From assembly GCA_016212735.1 (NCBI GenBank), contig JACRDZ010000264.1, positions 1-5,502 on the forward strand: a DNA stretch of 5,502 nucleotides, written 5' to 3'. Position numbers and translations under genes: made by a program. Origin of the DNA: Candidatus Firestoneibacteriota bacterium. Its GTDB lineage: Bacteria > JACRDZ01. Below the pieces are notes generated by a model. That model had not been told where the DNA came from. It searched no databases and saw nothing but the letters and a program-made list of their open reading frames with translations. Below, in pieces: positions 1-5,502 of this stretch. Each line of letters begins with the position of its first letter. Positions within the stretch are counted from its first letter, which is position 1.

Positions 1-1092
1 TAATATCATGAAAAAAATTATTCCAGAATCCTCTGTAATAAATTCTATATTTTTATCTTTAATATTTATAAATGATTTGGTTAAATCAATTAGCATATTT
101 TTTGTTCTGGGAAAAAAAGTCCAATCACAAAACCAATCCGGAGCCAATGGGGTATATTTACTTATATCTTTATGAGCTAATATTAATTTTCCATCAGGAA
201 GTAGTAATTCAAAAAAAAACTTAATTAAATTTCCTAAAGCTCTATCTGGCAAATAATCTGATAGACCAATAGTATAAATAAGGTTTTGGCATCCAAATTT
301 TGTAGTGTAATTTTTAATATTTATTTTATCTTTTATGAAATCATATATATTTTCTTTCAGGAATTTAAATTTAAGATTTGAATGTAAACCACTTAAAGCT
401 TCTTGAGAAAACTGTAAAGCTGCTTCATCTTGATCTATAAGAGTGATGATTATTTGTTTATTTTGAAAATTTGTATTTAAAAATAATTCTTTTAATTCTC
501 TGGAAGAACCACATGCTAAATTTAGAATATTGATTTTTTTAAAATTCGAATTTTGAATGTAGTTCAATAAAATTTCTTTCATTTTATTTTTACGATTTTT
601 TACAGCCACAGCATATTCGTTATATAAAAAATCTTCGTCAAATATATATCCAATACCTTCAGAAATAACCTTCTCATTATATACAAATTCCATAATTATA
701 TAATCACCGGGATACCCTCTTGGTTTTTCATAAGATCTTTTAAGAATATAACTTTTATATGCCCACTTACCAACTAGTGATCTAAAACTTTGTTTTATTT
801 TCTTAGAAAGTATTCTATTATTAATACTTTTTTCTAATTTGTTTCCTTTCTCTAAAATTTTAGTATTAAAATATGATAAATCTTGTTTGGCTTTTTCTAT
901 AGAAAAAACTTCTGTTTCTATTTTTTTTGTTAAAATAGTTAAATTTAATAAATATTTTTTTATTGCTTTGGCAAATTCAAGTATATCTCTTTGAATAATT
1001 ATATCAATATTTTTAGATTGAAAAGATTCTAACAAAGTAAAATATATCTTTTCCTCTGTTAAATTAATGTTTTCTTTTAATAATTTTTTCAT
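1..1092 (-). CDS. Class I SAM-dependent methyltransferase, PhcB-like (3-OH fatty acid methyl ester family), 3' end outside window
   Basis: This is an open frame of 364 codons from ATG at 1092, with no stop before the left edge. An in-frame TAA lies three codons upstream of the ATG, so no earlier ATG is possible. Residues 1-110 are lysine-rich and probably helical. Residues 125-131 read RGYPGDY, followed by M134 and Y138, and AVAVKNR sits near 177-183; I recall this pattern from PhcB-like proteins, which more often have GYAGDY. The Rossmann-type SAM fold follows: motif I NLACGSSREL (191-200), acidic loop LIDQDEAAL (218-226), IYTIGLSDYLPDR (272-284), LLPDGKLI (297-304) and DWTFFPRT (near 323-330). 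Ralstonia PhcB makes 3-hydroxy fatty acid methyl ester signals, so an acyl substrate is inferred from the family and the adjacent ACP and ketosynthase. The visible C-terminal strands suggest the gene ends soon after the window. The fold is fairly certain; the substrate is not. The gene is very AT-rich (10-11 G+C in sampled 60-base lines). Confidence 0.8.
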   Translation of the reverse strand, partial: MKKLLKENINLTEEKIYFTLLESFQSKNIDIIIQRDILEFAKAIKKYLLNLTILTKKIETEVFSIEKAKQDLSYFNTKILEKGNKLEKSINNRILSKKIKQSFRSLVGKWAYKSYILKRSYEKPRGYPGDYIIMEFVYNEKVISEGIGYIFDEDFLYNEYAVAVKNRKNKMKEILLNYIQNSNFKKINILNLACGSSRELKELFLNTNFQNKQIIITLIDQDEAALQFSQEALSGLHSNLKFKFLKENIYDFIKDKINIKNYTTKFGCQNLIYTIGLSDYLPDRALGNLIKFFFELLLPDGKLILAHKDISKYTPLAPDWFCDWTFFPRTKNMLIDLTKSFINIKDKNIEFITEDSGIIFFMIL

Positions 1093-1135
1093 GAATTTTT
1101 AAAAATATTTGATTAATAATAATTAAATATAGTTA

Positions 1136-1145
1136 GATCACCTTT
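1136..1145 (-). promoter_or_regulatory. Strong Shine-Dalgarno-like sequence with no nearby start codon
   Basis: On the minus strand this reads AAAGGTGATC, whose last eight bases match the complement of the usual 16S rRNA 3' end. It lies in the gap between the acyl carrier protein and the methyltransferase, 43 nt before the methyltransferase ATG, which itself has no good ribosome binding site. No ATG, GTG or TTG lies at normal distance downstream of it. It could be a ribosome standby site, a relic of a lost start, or chance. The rest of this gap is A/T-rich, with no recognisable terminator. Confidence 0.3.
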
Positions 1146-1166
1146 ATGAAATTTTATGATTATTTT

Positions 1167-1433
1167 TTATTTTAATAATTTATTATTATTTATAATATAA
1201 TTCACAATATCTTCAACAGTTTGCATTTCTTTAAAATTTTTTTCTAATATTCCTATATTAAATATATCTTCAATCTGGAATAGAATCTCTATTGCTGTAA
1301 AAGAATCTATTCCTAAATCATCAATTAATAAAGAATCAAGTTTAATCTCTTCAATAGGGAGTTTAGACTTATCGGCTAATATCTTTTTAATTTTTTTCTC
1401 TATATCAATATATTTCAGGTCATTATTTTTCAT
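1167..1433 (-). CDS. Acyl carrier protein
   Basis: This 88-residue protein has the length and layout of a stand-alone acyl carrier protein. Ser44 in LGIDSFTAIE is the expected 4'-phosphopantetheine attachment site; the usual DSL is DSF here. An acidic recognition helix follows (E49, E55, D56), then the late helix with TVEDIVNYI (72-80). It would carry acyl intermediates as thioesters in the cytoplasm and present them to the ketosynthase encoded 27 nt upstream. It starts at ATG 1433 with only a weak purine-rich ribosome site and ends in TAA. The N-terminus and C-terminus are lysine- and asparagine-rich, and base composition is lower in G+C than in the upstream genes. The genomic setting, a dedicated ketosynthase upstream and a methyltransferase downstream, and the divergent DSF motif suggest a specialised ACP rather than the housekeeping AcpP. 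That distinction is inference. Confidence 0.9.
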   Translation of the reverse strand: MKNNDLKYIDIEKKIKKILADKSKLPIEEIKLDSLLIDDLGIDSFTAIEILFQIEDIFNIGILEKNFKEMQTVEDIVNYIINNNKLLK

Positions 1434-1460
1434 AATAAATTCACTATTATCTTTATATAC

Positions 1461-2699
1461 TTAATATTTCCTTAACACTACACATCCATTACAATTCCCA
1501 AATCCAAACGAATTTGAAAGCACTATATTTATTCTTGCTTTCCTGGCTTTATTTGGTACATAATCCAGATCACATTCCGGATCGACTTTCTGATAATTGA
1601 TTGTTGGAGGAATAATATCATTTTCTATTGCCAAAGCACATACGATTGATTCTATTGCACCTGCTGCGCCAATTGTATGTCCTATCATTGATTTTATCGA
1701 ACTAACAGGTATATTATATGCACGATCTCCGAATACTTTTTTTATTGCTTTAGTTTCTGCTCTATCATTTGCTCGAGTTGAAGTTCCATGAGCATTAATA
1801 TAATCTACTTCTTTTAAATCTATATTTGCATCTTTTAAGGTTTGTTCTATTACTTCTGTTATATCTTCTCCATCAGGCTGAGGAATTACCATATTGCGTG
1901 CACCAGAATTAGTTGCACAACCAATTACTTCTGCATATATATAAGCATTTCTTTTTATGGCGTGTGACAACTCCTCTAAAATTAATATTCCTGCTCCTTC
2001 TCCAAGTACAAAACCATCTCTTTCTTTATCAAAAGGCCTGCTTGCTTCTTCCGGACAATCGTTTCTTTTAGATAATACTCTTAAAGAATTATATGCAGCA
2101 AAAGTGAATTTAGTTATAGGAGCTTCCACACCTCCTGTAAGCATAATAGCTGCTTTATTATCTTGAATTTTTTCATATGCTTCAATAATAGCATTTATTC
2201 CTGAAGCACAAGCAGTAGAAATAACAATATTAGGGCCTGTAAGATTATATTCAATCGCAATACAACTTGCAACTGAATTAGGACTTATCTTTGGAACACT
2301 TATTGGAAATACTTTATCAAATCCTTTTTGGTATGCAAGCAATATCTGTTCTTCATGGAAAAGTAAGCCTCCTAATCCAGACCCAATATAAACCCCGATT
2401 TGTTTTTTATCTTCTTTTTCTAAATCCAGCCCGGAATCTTCCAGAGCCATCTTTGTACAGGCTAACCCAAAATGCACAAAACGATCAGTCCTTCTGGCAA
2501 CATCTTTATTCATATAATCCAGAGGATCAAAATTTTTTACTTTAGCACATATCTTTGAATCCAGATTTGATACATCAAAATCCGTTACCAATGCAGCTCC
2601 TGATTTTCCATGAATTATTGCCTGCTAGAATTCTTTTTCCCCAATGCCATTTGGAGCTATAACTCCTAATCCTGTTATTACAACCCTGCGTTTTTTCAT
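1461..2699 (-). CDS. Beta-ketoacyl-ACP synthase, FabF/KAS II-like, interrupted by an in-frame TAG at codon 25
   Basis: Read from ATG 2699 to TAA at 1461, this is a 412-codon thiolase-fold synthase, the normal FabF length, with one internal amber codon at 2625-2627. The first strand RRVVITGLGV (4-13) precedes the TAG, and the match to FabF resumes after it (HGKSG, 30-34). The catalytic triad is intact: Cys164 in TACASG, His304 in NAHGTST and His341 in MIGHTIGAAG, with Lys336 just before. The C-terminal gate reads GFGNCN instead of the common GFGGTN. The reaction would be decarboxylative condensation of malonyl-ACP with an acyl primer. A shorter reading from TTG 2591 gives 376 residues but loses the first 36, including a core strand, so it is unlikely to fold. 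The ATG overlaps the redoxin stop as ATGA, which supports the longer start. The gene may be broken, read through, or affected by a one-base sequence error. A housekeeping FabF role and a role in a specialised lipid pathway are both possible; the neighbours favour the latter. Confidence 0.88.
2625..2627 (-). other. In-frame amber codon in the ketosynthase, at the conserved Trp25 position
   Basis: The coding strand reads GAA TTC TAG CAG GCA. E. coli FabF has Trp25 at the aligned position, before the ALLAGQSG segment. TGG to TAG is a single G-to-A change (C-to-T on the plus strand at 2626). The frame is kept on both sides, so this is a substitution rather than a frameshift. Confidence 0.9.
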
Positions 2700-2947
2700 A
2701 ATATTTTTAATTCTTCTTCTTTTGGCACCACCCCATTCCAACTTTGAATATAATTTTCACTCATATCCGTTACTACTAATGTTGGAGTTGACATTACATC
2801 ATAAAAACTGCCTTCTGCAAGTCCCTCAGCAGTTTCAACATTATAATATTCAACCTTTACTCCTTTTTTTTCACATTTTCCCCCAAGCTGTTTTGCTCCA
2901 GGACATGAAGGACATCGTTCTTTCCAGAATATTTTTAATTTATTCAT
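2696..2947 (-). CDS. Small thioredoxin/glutaredoxin-like redoxin (NrdH-type role likely)
   Basis: This 83-residue protein has a thioredoxin fold. It begins with a beta strand (KLKIFW, 3-8), then the redox motif CPSC (Cys12 and Cys15) at the start of helix 1. An extra Cys25 lies in GGKCEKK. A second strand follows (VKVEYYNVE, 30-38), and then STPTLVV (53-59), whose Pro55 is the expected cis-proline. It has no signal peptide, so it should be cytoplasmic. It lies 21 nt downstream of nrdD, with a strong ribosome site, so it is well placed to supply electrons to the reductase, as NrdH-like redoxins do for some class III enzymes. Its TGA stop overlaps the ketosynthase ATG. The fold is clear; the pairing with NrdD is inferred from position. 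It could also be a general disulfide reductase. Confidence 0.88.
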   Translation of the reverse strand: MNKLKIFWKERCPSCPGAKQLGGKCEKKGVKVEYYNVETAEGLAEGSFYDVMSTPTLVVTDMSENYIQSWNGVVPKEEELKIL

Positions 2948-2953
2948 GATTTG

Positions 2954-2960
2954 CTCCTTT
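2954..2960 (-). promoter_or_regulatory. Ribosome binding site of the redoxin gene
   Basis: AAAGGAG on the minus strand lies 6 nt before ATG 2947, in the 21-nt gap after the nrdD stop codon. It fixes the redoxin start and indicates independent initiation within the transcript. Confidence 0.75.
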
Positions 2961-2968
2961 CCAACTCA

Positions 2969-5422
2969 TTATTCCAGCTTGCTTCTATATCTATCGTGTA
3001 ATTCGCCTATTTTCCCTTTATTCCAACTTGAGGTTTTTGTAAAATAACCAGTAATCCGTGTTATACCATCTACATTAACTGACCCGCAGAACGAACATTC
3101 GTCCCTTAATCCGCGGGCTGTTTTTCCGCAATTATTGCAGATAGTAAATTCAGGTGAAAAAGCGATTTGAGCATTCTGACTTTGTCTGAAAGTTTTAATA
3201 ACAAAATTTGAAATTGATTCCGGATCTGGTTTTGATTCACCAAGCCAGATATGAGTAAGAGCCCCAGCTTCAATTAAATTATGGAAAATACCTTCTGTAA
3301 CAACTCTGTCAATAGGATTGGCAGCATAAGCTACGTTCAGATATGTCGAATTAGTATAATATATTTCTTTTTTATCAATATTTCCTTTCAGGACACTTTT
3401 TGCTTTTTGCGGCCAATGTTCCATGTCTAACTTACAGAATCTGTAAGCTGTAGATTCAGCTGGAGTCTGTTCAAGAACAAAATGCATTCCATATTTTTTT
3501 GAAAGTTCATCAGATTTAAGTTTCATATGCGCAATGACCTTTAGTCCTAATTTAATTGCATCACGTGATTCATGCATTTCCTGTCCCAGATGAAACTGCA
3601 CCATTTCATTTAATCCTACCATTCCGATAAGATATGTGACCCTGTGCATACGGAGATAAGGAGAGCCGTCTTTTTTCATTGTAAGAAAAGCAAGAGGACC
3701 TTTATTGTTCAGAGCAAGTATTTGTTCGATAAATTTCTTTTTCTGAATATGTGCTTTGGCTGATAATTCCATAAGATTATCAATAAGTTCAAATAACTTA
3801 TCATCTTTCCTGTCAGCTTTATATGCTACACGAGGTAAATTTATTGTCACGTTCTGCAATGCGCAGTAACGCATACGCCACGGTTCACGCGCATCATCAA
3901 AATCGCTTTTTTCCAATTTAAAACTCAATCTGCAGCATTCTGATATTTTTGCTGTTTCTCCTCTGTCAAAAACAAAATAAGGATTCCCCTTTTCTGAAGC
4001 AACACTGGATATATGATGAAGGAAATCTTCATGACCTGGTGTATTAAAAAATTTCTCTGTTATATGTACTAATGGTTTTGGAAAGAAAAACGGACGTCCG
4101 GAAGCGTCTCCTTCATTATATACATCAAATAATGCCCAGACAAAACGCTGCGCTTCTTTATGATATTCTTTATATTTTTTCCCTGTATATACTCCTCCCG
4201 GACCAATTGCAGGTACTTCTTCAAAATGTTTTGGGATTTCCCAATAAAGATTAATATCACTGAATATTGCCTGTCCACCCCTTGCAACTGCTTGCTGTGA
4301 ATATTCAAAAATCAGCATTTGCGCTAATTGTTTTACATCTTTATCACTTAAACCTTCAAGGAAAGGGGCAAAGAATATATTAATTGCATCCCATCCAATA
4401 GCACCTGCAAAATGACCCTGTAAGCATGCAGACATTTTTATCATCTGTCCAAGAAGTACCTCAGGATGTTTTGCTGGAGCAGCAATAGATATGGCATTAG
4501 GTAAATCCAATCCGAATTTTTTTACATATTCCAGACTCTGTCCGGAGCAATATGGTCTGTCAATAAATCCGAGATCATGAAGATGAATATCTCCCATCCC
4601 GTGTGCAAGAGAAACATCAGGTGAAAAAACACTTAAAAGAGCAAATTCTTTTTTAATGCTTTCAGCCAGAGTCATGTTTGTAGCTTCAGGATTGTGAGGC
4701 ACATTTGCATTTTCTTTATTCGGATTAACGATTATACGCTCTGCATCAAATAATGGAACTCCAAGCCGCGAATGCATATTGCGTTCTTTTTCAAAACCAT
4801 ACTCTATTAATTTAGCATTAACAAGTTCACGAATAAGAGGAGAAGTTAACGTTCGTATTTTAGAATAAATAATTTCTTCTTCAACTTCCTGACTAATAGA
4901 GTGAGCAATTTTAGCAGGCAAACCTGTTTCCTGAATAAGTGCAGCAACGATTTTCTGTTTATCCCAACCAACAATATCATCTTCAGTTCGTCTTACAAAA
5001 AGACTTATATCAGTTGATTCATTAACTGAAGATTGGACTTCCTCTTCTTTCGGAATTCCTTCACGAAACTTACGAATTTTTGTTCGTTTTTCACGATAAA
5101 GTATATAAGCTTTAGCTGTTTTTGCATGTCCGGTTTCAATTAAAACTTTTTCTACTATATCCTGAATTTCTTCAACTTCAGGAATACGTCCTTGATACTC
5201 TTTTGTAAGATAAAGAGTTACAGCTTCTGCAAGTTCATCAGCAAGCAGTCTGTCTTCTCCTCCTACTGCTCTTGCTGCTTTGAATATTGCATCTGCGATT
5301 TTTTTCTTGTCAAATATAACAATATTTCCATTTCTTTTTTTAACCTGAGCTAATACATTTACATCTTTTTGTGCGGTTTGATTGGAGAGAACAACAAATT
5401 TTTCCTGGGGATTTTTTTTCAT
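2969..5422 (-). CDS. nrdD: Anaerobic (class III) ribonucleoside-triphosphate reductase, large subunit
   Basis: This 817-residue glycyl-radical enzyme reduces ribonucleoside triphosphates to deoxyribonucleotides without oxygen. The N-terminus holds an ATP-cone (about 25-115, with VKKRNGNIVIFDKKKI) and a second, more divergent ATP-cone-like region (about 139-228, with VGWDKQKI); these set overall activity by binding ATP or dATP. The catalytic barrel follows. Cysteines in RPYCSGQS (Cys292), SACLQGH (Cys333) and ECCRLSF (Cys496/497) are candidates for active-site thiols; the last segment resembles the thiyl-radical loop. Near the C-terminus CNNC (762-765) and CSFC (776-779) form a four-cysteine zinc site, and RITGYF carries the glycyl radical at Gly792. 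The start is set by a strong ribosome site 5 nt upstream of ATG. The gene ends in TAA. The activating enzyme NrdG, often adjacent, is not in this window and must be elsewhere. A redoxin follows directly, which suggests a redoxin-reduced rather than formate-reduced enzyme; this is inference. Confidence 0.97.
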   Translation of the reverse strand: MKKNPQEKFVVLSNQTAQKDVNVLAQVKKRNGNIVIFDKKKIADAIFKAARAVGGEDRLLADELAEAVTLYLTKEYQGRIPEVEEIQDIVEKVLIETGHAKTAKAYILYREKRTKIRKFREGIPKEEEVQSSVNESTDISLFVRRTEDDIVGWDKQKIVAALIQETGLPAKIAHSISQEVEEEIIYSKIRTLTSPLIRELVNAKLIEYGFEKERNMHSRLGVPLFDAERIIVNPNKENANVPHNPEATNMTLAESIKKEFALLSVFSPDVSLAHGMGDIHLHDLGFIDRPYCSGQSLEYVKKFGLDLPNAISIAAPAKHPEVLLGQMIKMSACLQGHFAGAIGWDAINIFFAPFLEGLSDKDVKQLAQMLIFEYSQQAVARGGQAIFSDINLYWEIPKHFEEVPAIGPGGVYTGKKYKEYHKEAQRFVWALFDVYNEGDASGRPFFFPKPLVHITEKFFNTPGHEDFLHHISSVASEKGNPYFVFDRGETAKISECCRLSFKLEKSDFDDAREPWRMRYCALQNVTINLPRVAYKADRKDDKLFELIDNLMELSAKAHIQKKKFIEQILALNNKGPLAFLTMKKDGSPYLRMHRVTYLIGMVGLNEMVQFHLGQEMHESRDAIKLGLKVIAHMKLKSDELSKKYGMHFVLEQTPAESTAYRFCKLDMEHWPQKAKSVLKGNIDKKEIYYTNSTYLNVAYAANPIDRVVTEGIFHNLIEAGALTHIWLGESKPDPESISNFVIKTFRQSQNAQIAFSPEFTICNNCGKTARGLRDECSFCGSVNVDGITRITGYFTKTSSWNKGKIGELHDRYRSKLE

Positions 5423-5427
5423 AAATA

Positions 5428-5434
5428 TCCTCCC
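5428..5434 (-). promoter_or_regulatory. Ribosome binding site of nrdD
   Basis: The minus strand reads GGGAGGA followed by a 5-nt spacer and ATG 5422. This is the strongest ribosome site in the window at a usable distance, and it decides the nrdD start. Confidence 0.85.
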
Positions 5435-5468
5435 TTTTTGGTTAAAAACATTTGTATAAATCTAACAC

Positions 5469-5474
5469 ATTATA
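5469..5474 (-). promoter_or_regulatory. Possible -10 box upstream of nrdD
   Basis: The minus strand reads TATAAT 46 nt before the nrdD ATG, a consensus sigma-70 -10 hexamer that would give a leader of roughly 40 nt. No good -35 box lies 16-18 nt upstream; a TTGAAA is present but only 7 nt away. In such AT-rich DNA a chance match is likely. I saw no clear NrdR-box palindrome in the visible leader. Confidence 0.3.
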
Positions 5475-5502
5475 AAAATAATTTCAATAAATATTATTAA
5501 CA

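Noticed and set aside
1095..1106. Perfect 12-base A/T palindrome just before the methyltransferase ATG, considered as a terminator or operator
   Set aside because: It has no G:C pairs and no loop, so it would not form a stable hairpin, and such palindromes are expected by chance in DNA this AT-rich.
1461..2591. Ketosynthase as a 376-residue protein starting at TTG 2591
   Set aside because: It would lack the first strand and helix of the thiolase fold. The sequence upstream of the TAG matches the FabF N-terminus in the same frame, and ATG 2699 overlaps the redoxin stop.
1597..2949. Plus-strand open frames of 60-101 codons within 1597-1791, 1957-2166, 2291-2545 and 2644-2949
   Set aside because: They lie opposite conserved minus-strand genes, have no recognisable domains and resemble antisense shadows of those genes.
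4069..4308. Open frames of 79 (minus) and 60 (plus) codons inside nrdD
   Set aside because: They overlap the conserved catalytic domain of NrdD in other frames and show no independent protein features.
5482..5487. TTGAAA upstream of nrdD as a -35 box
   Set aside because: It is only 7 nt from the TATAAT. At 17 nt spacing the partner would be TAGATT, a weak -10, so no convincing hexamer pair results.

Overview
This is an AT-rich bacterial window in which every supported gene lies on the minus strand, so transcription runs from the right edge to the left. The first gene is an oxygen-sensitive class III (glycyl-radical) ribonucleotide reductase, which points to an anaerobic or facultatively anaerobic bacterium. 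Low G+C, a two-ATP-cone NrdD and a lipid/polyketide-type KS-ACP pair would fit an uncultivated anaerobic lineage such as Omnitrophota or Elusimicrobiota. That placement is a weak guess; nothing in the window fixes the phylum.

Layout in transcription order: (1) a short leader (5423-5502) with a possible -10 box and a strong Shine-Dalgarno site; (2) nrdD (5422-2969), anaerobic ribonucleoside-triphosphate reductase, with two N-terminal ATP-cone regions, a C-terminal zinc site and a glycyl-radical motif; (3) a small CPSC redoxin (2947-2696), a plausible electron donor for the reductase; (4) a FabF-like beta-ketoacyl-ACP synthase (2699-1461), overlapping the redoxin by ATGA and broken by one in-frame TAG at codon 25, where FabF proteins carry tryptophan; (5) an acyl carrier protein (1433-1167); (6) a class I SAM-dependent methyltransferase (1092 to beyond base 1) resembling the PhcB / 3-hydroxypalmitate methyl ester family, open at the left edge.

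The first two genes form a deoxynucleotide-synthesis unit. The last three form the start of an acyl-chain module: the synthase extends an acyl chain, the carrier protein holds it, and the methyltransferase could methylate the acyl product or a derivative. The tight spacing (21 nt, 4-nt overlap, 27 nt, 73 nt) suggests one transcript, although base composition falls clearly at the ACP and methyltransferase. The two points most worth following are the amber codon in an otherwise intact synthase and the KS-ACP-methyltransferase grouping. No RNA genes, CRISPR arrays, mobile elements or convincing terminators were seen. No stretch of more than 300 bases lacks a gene.
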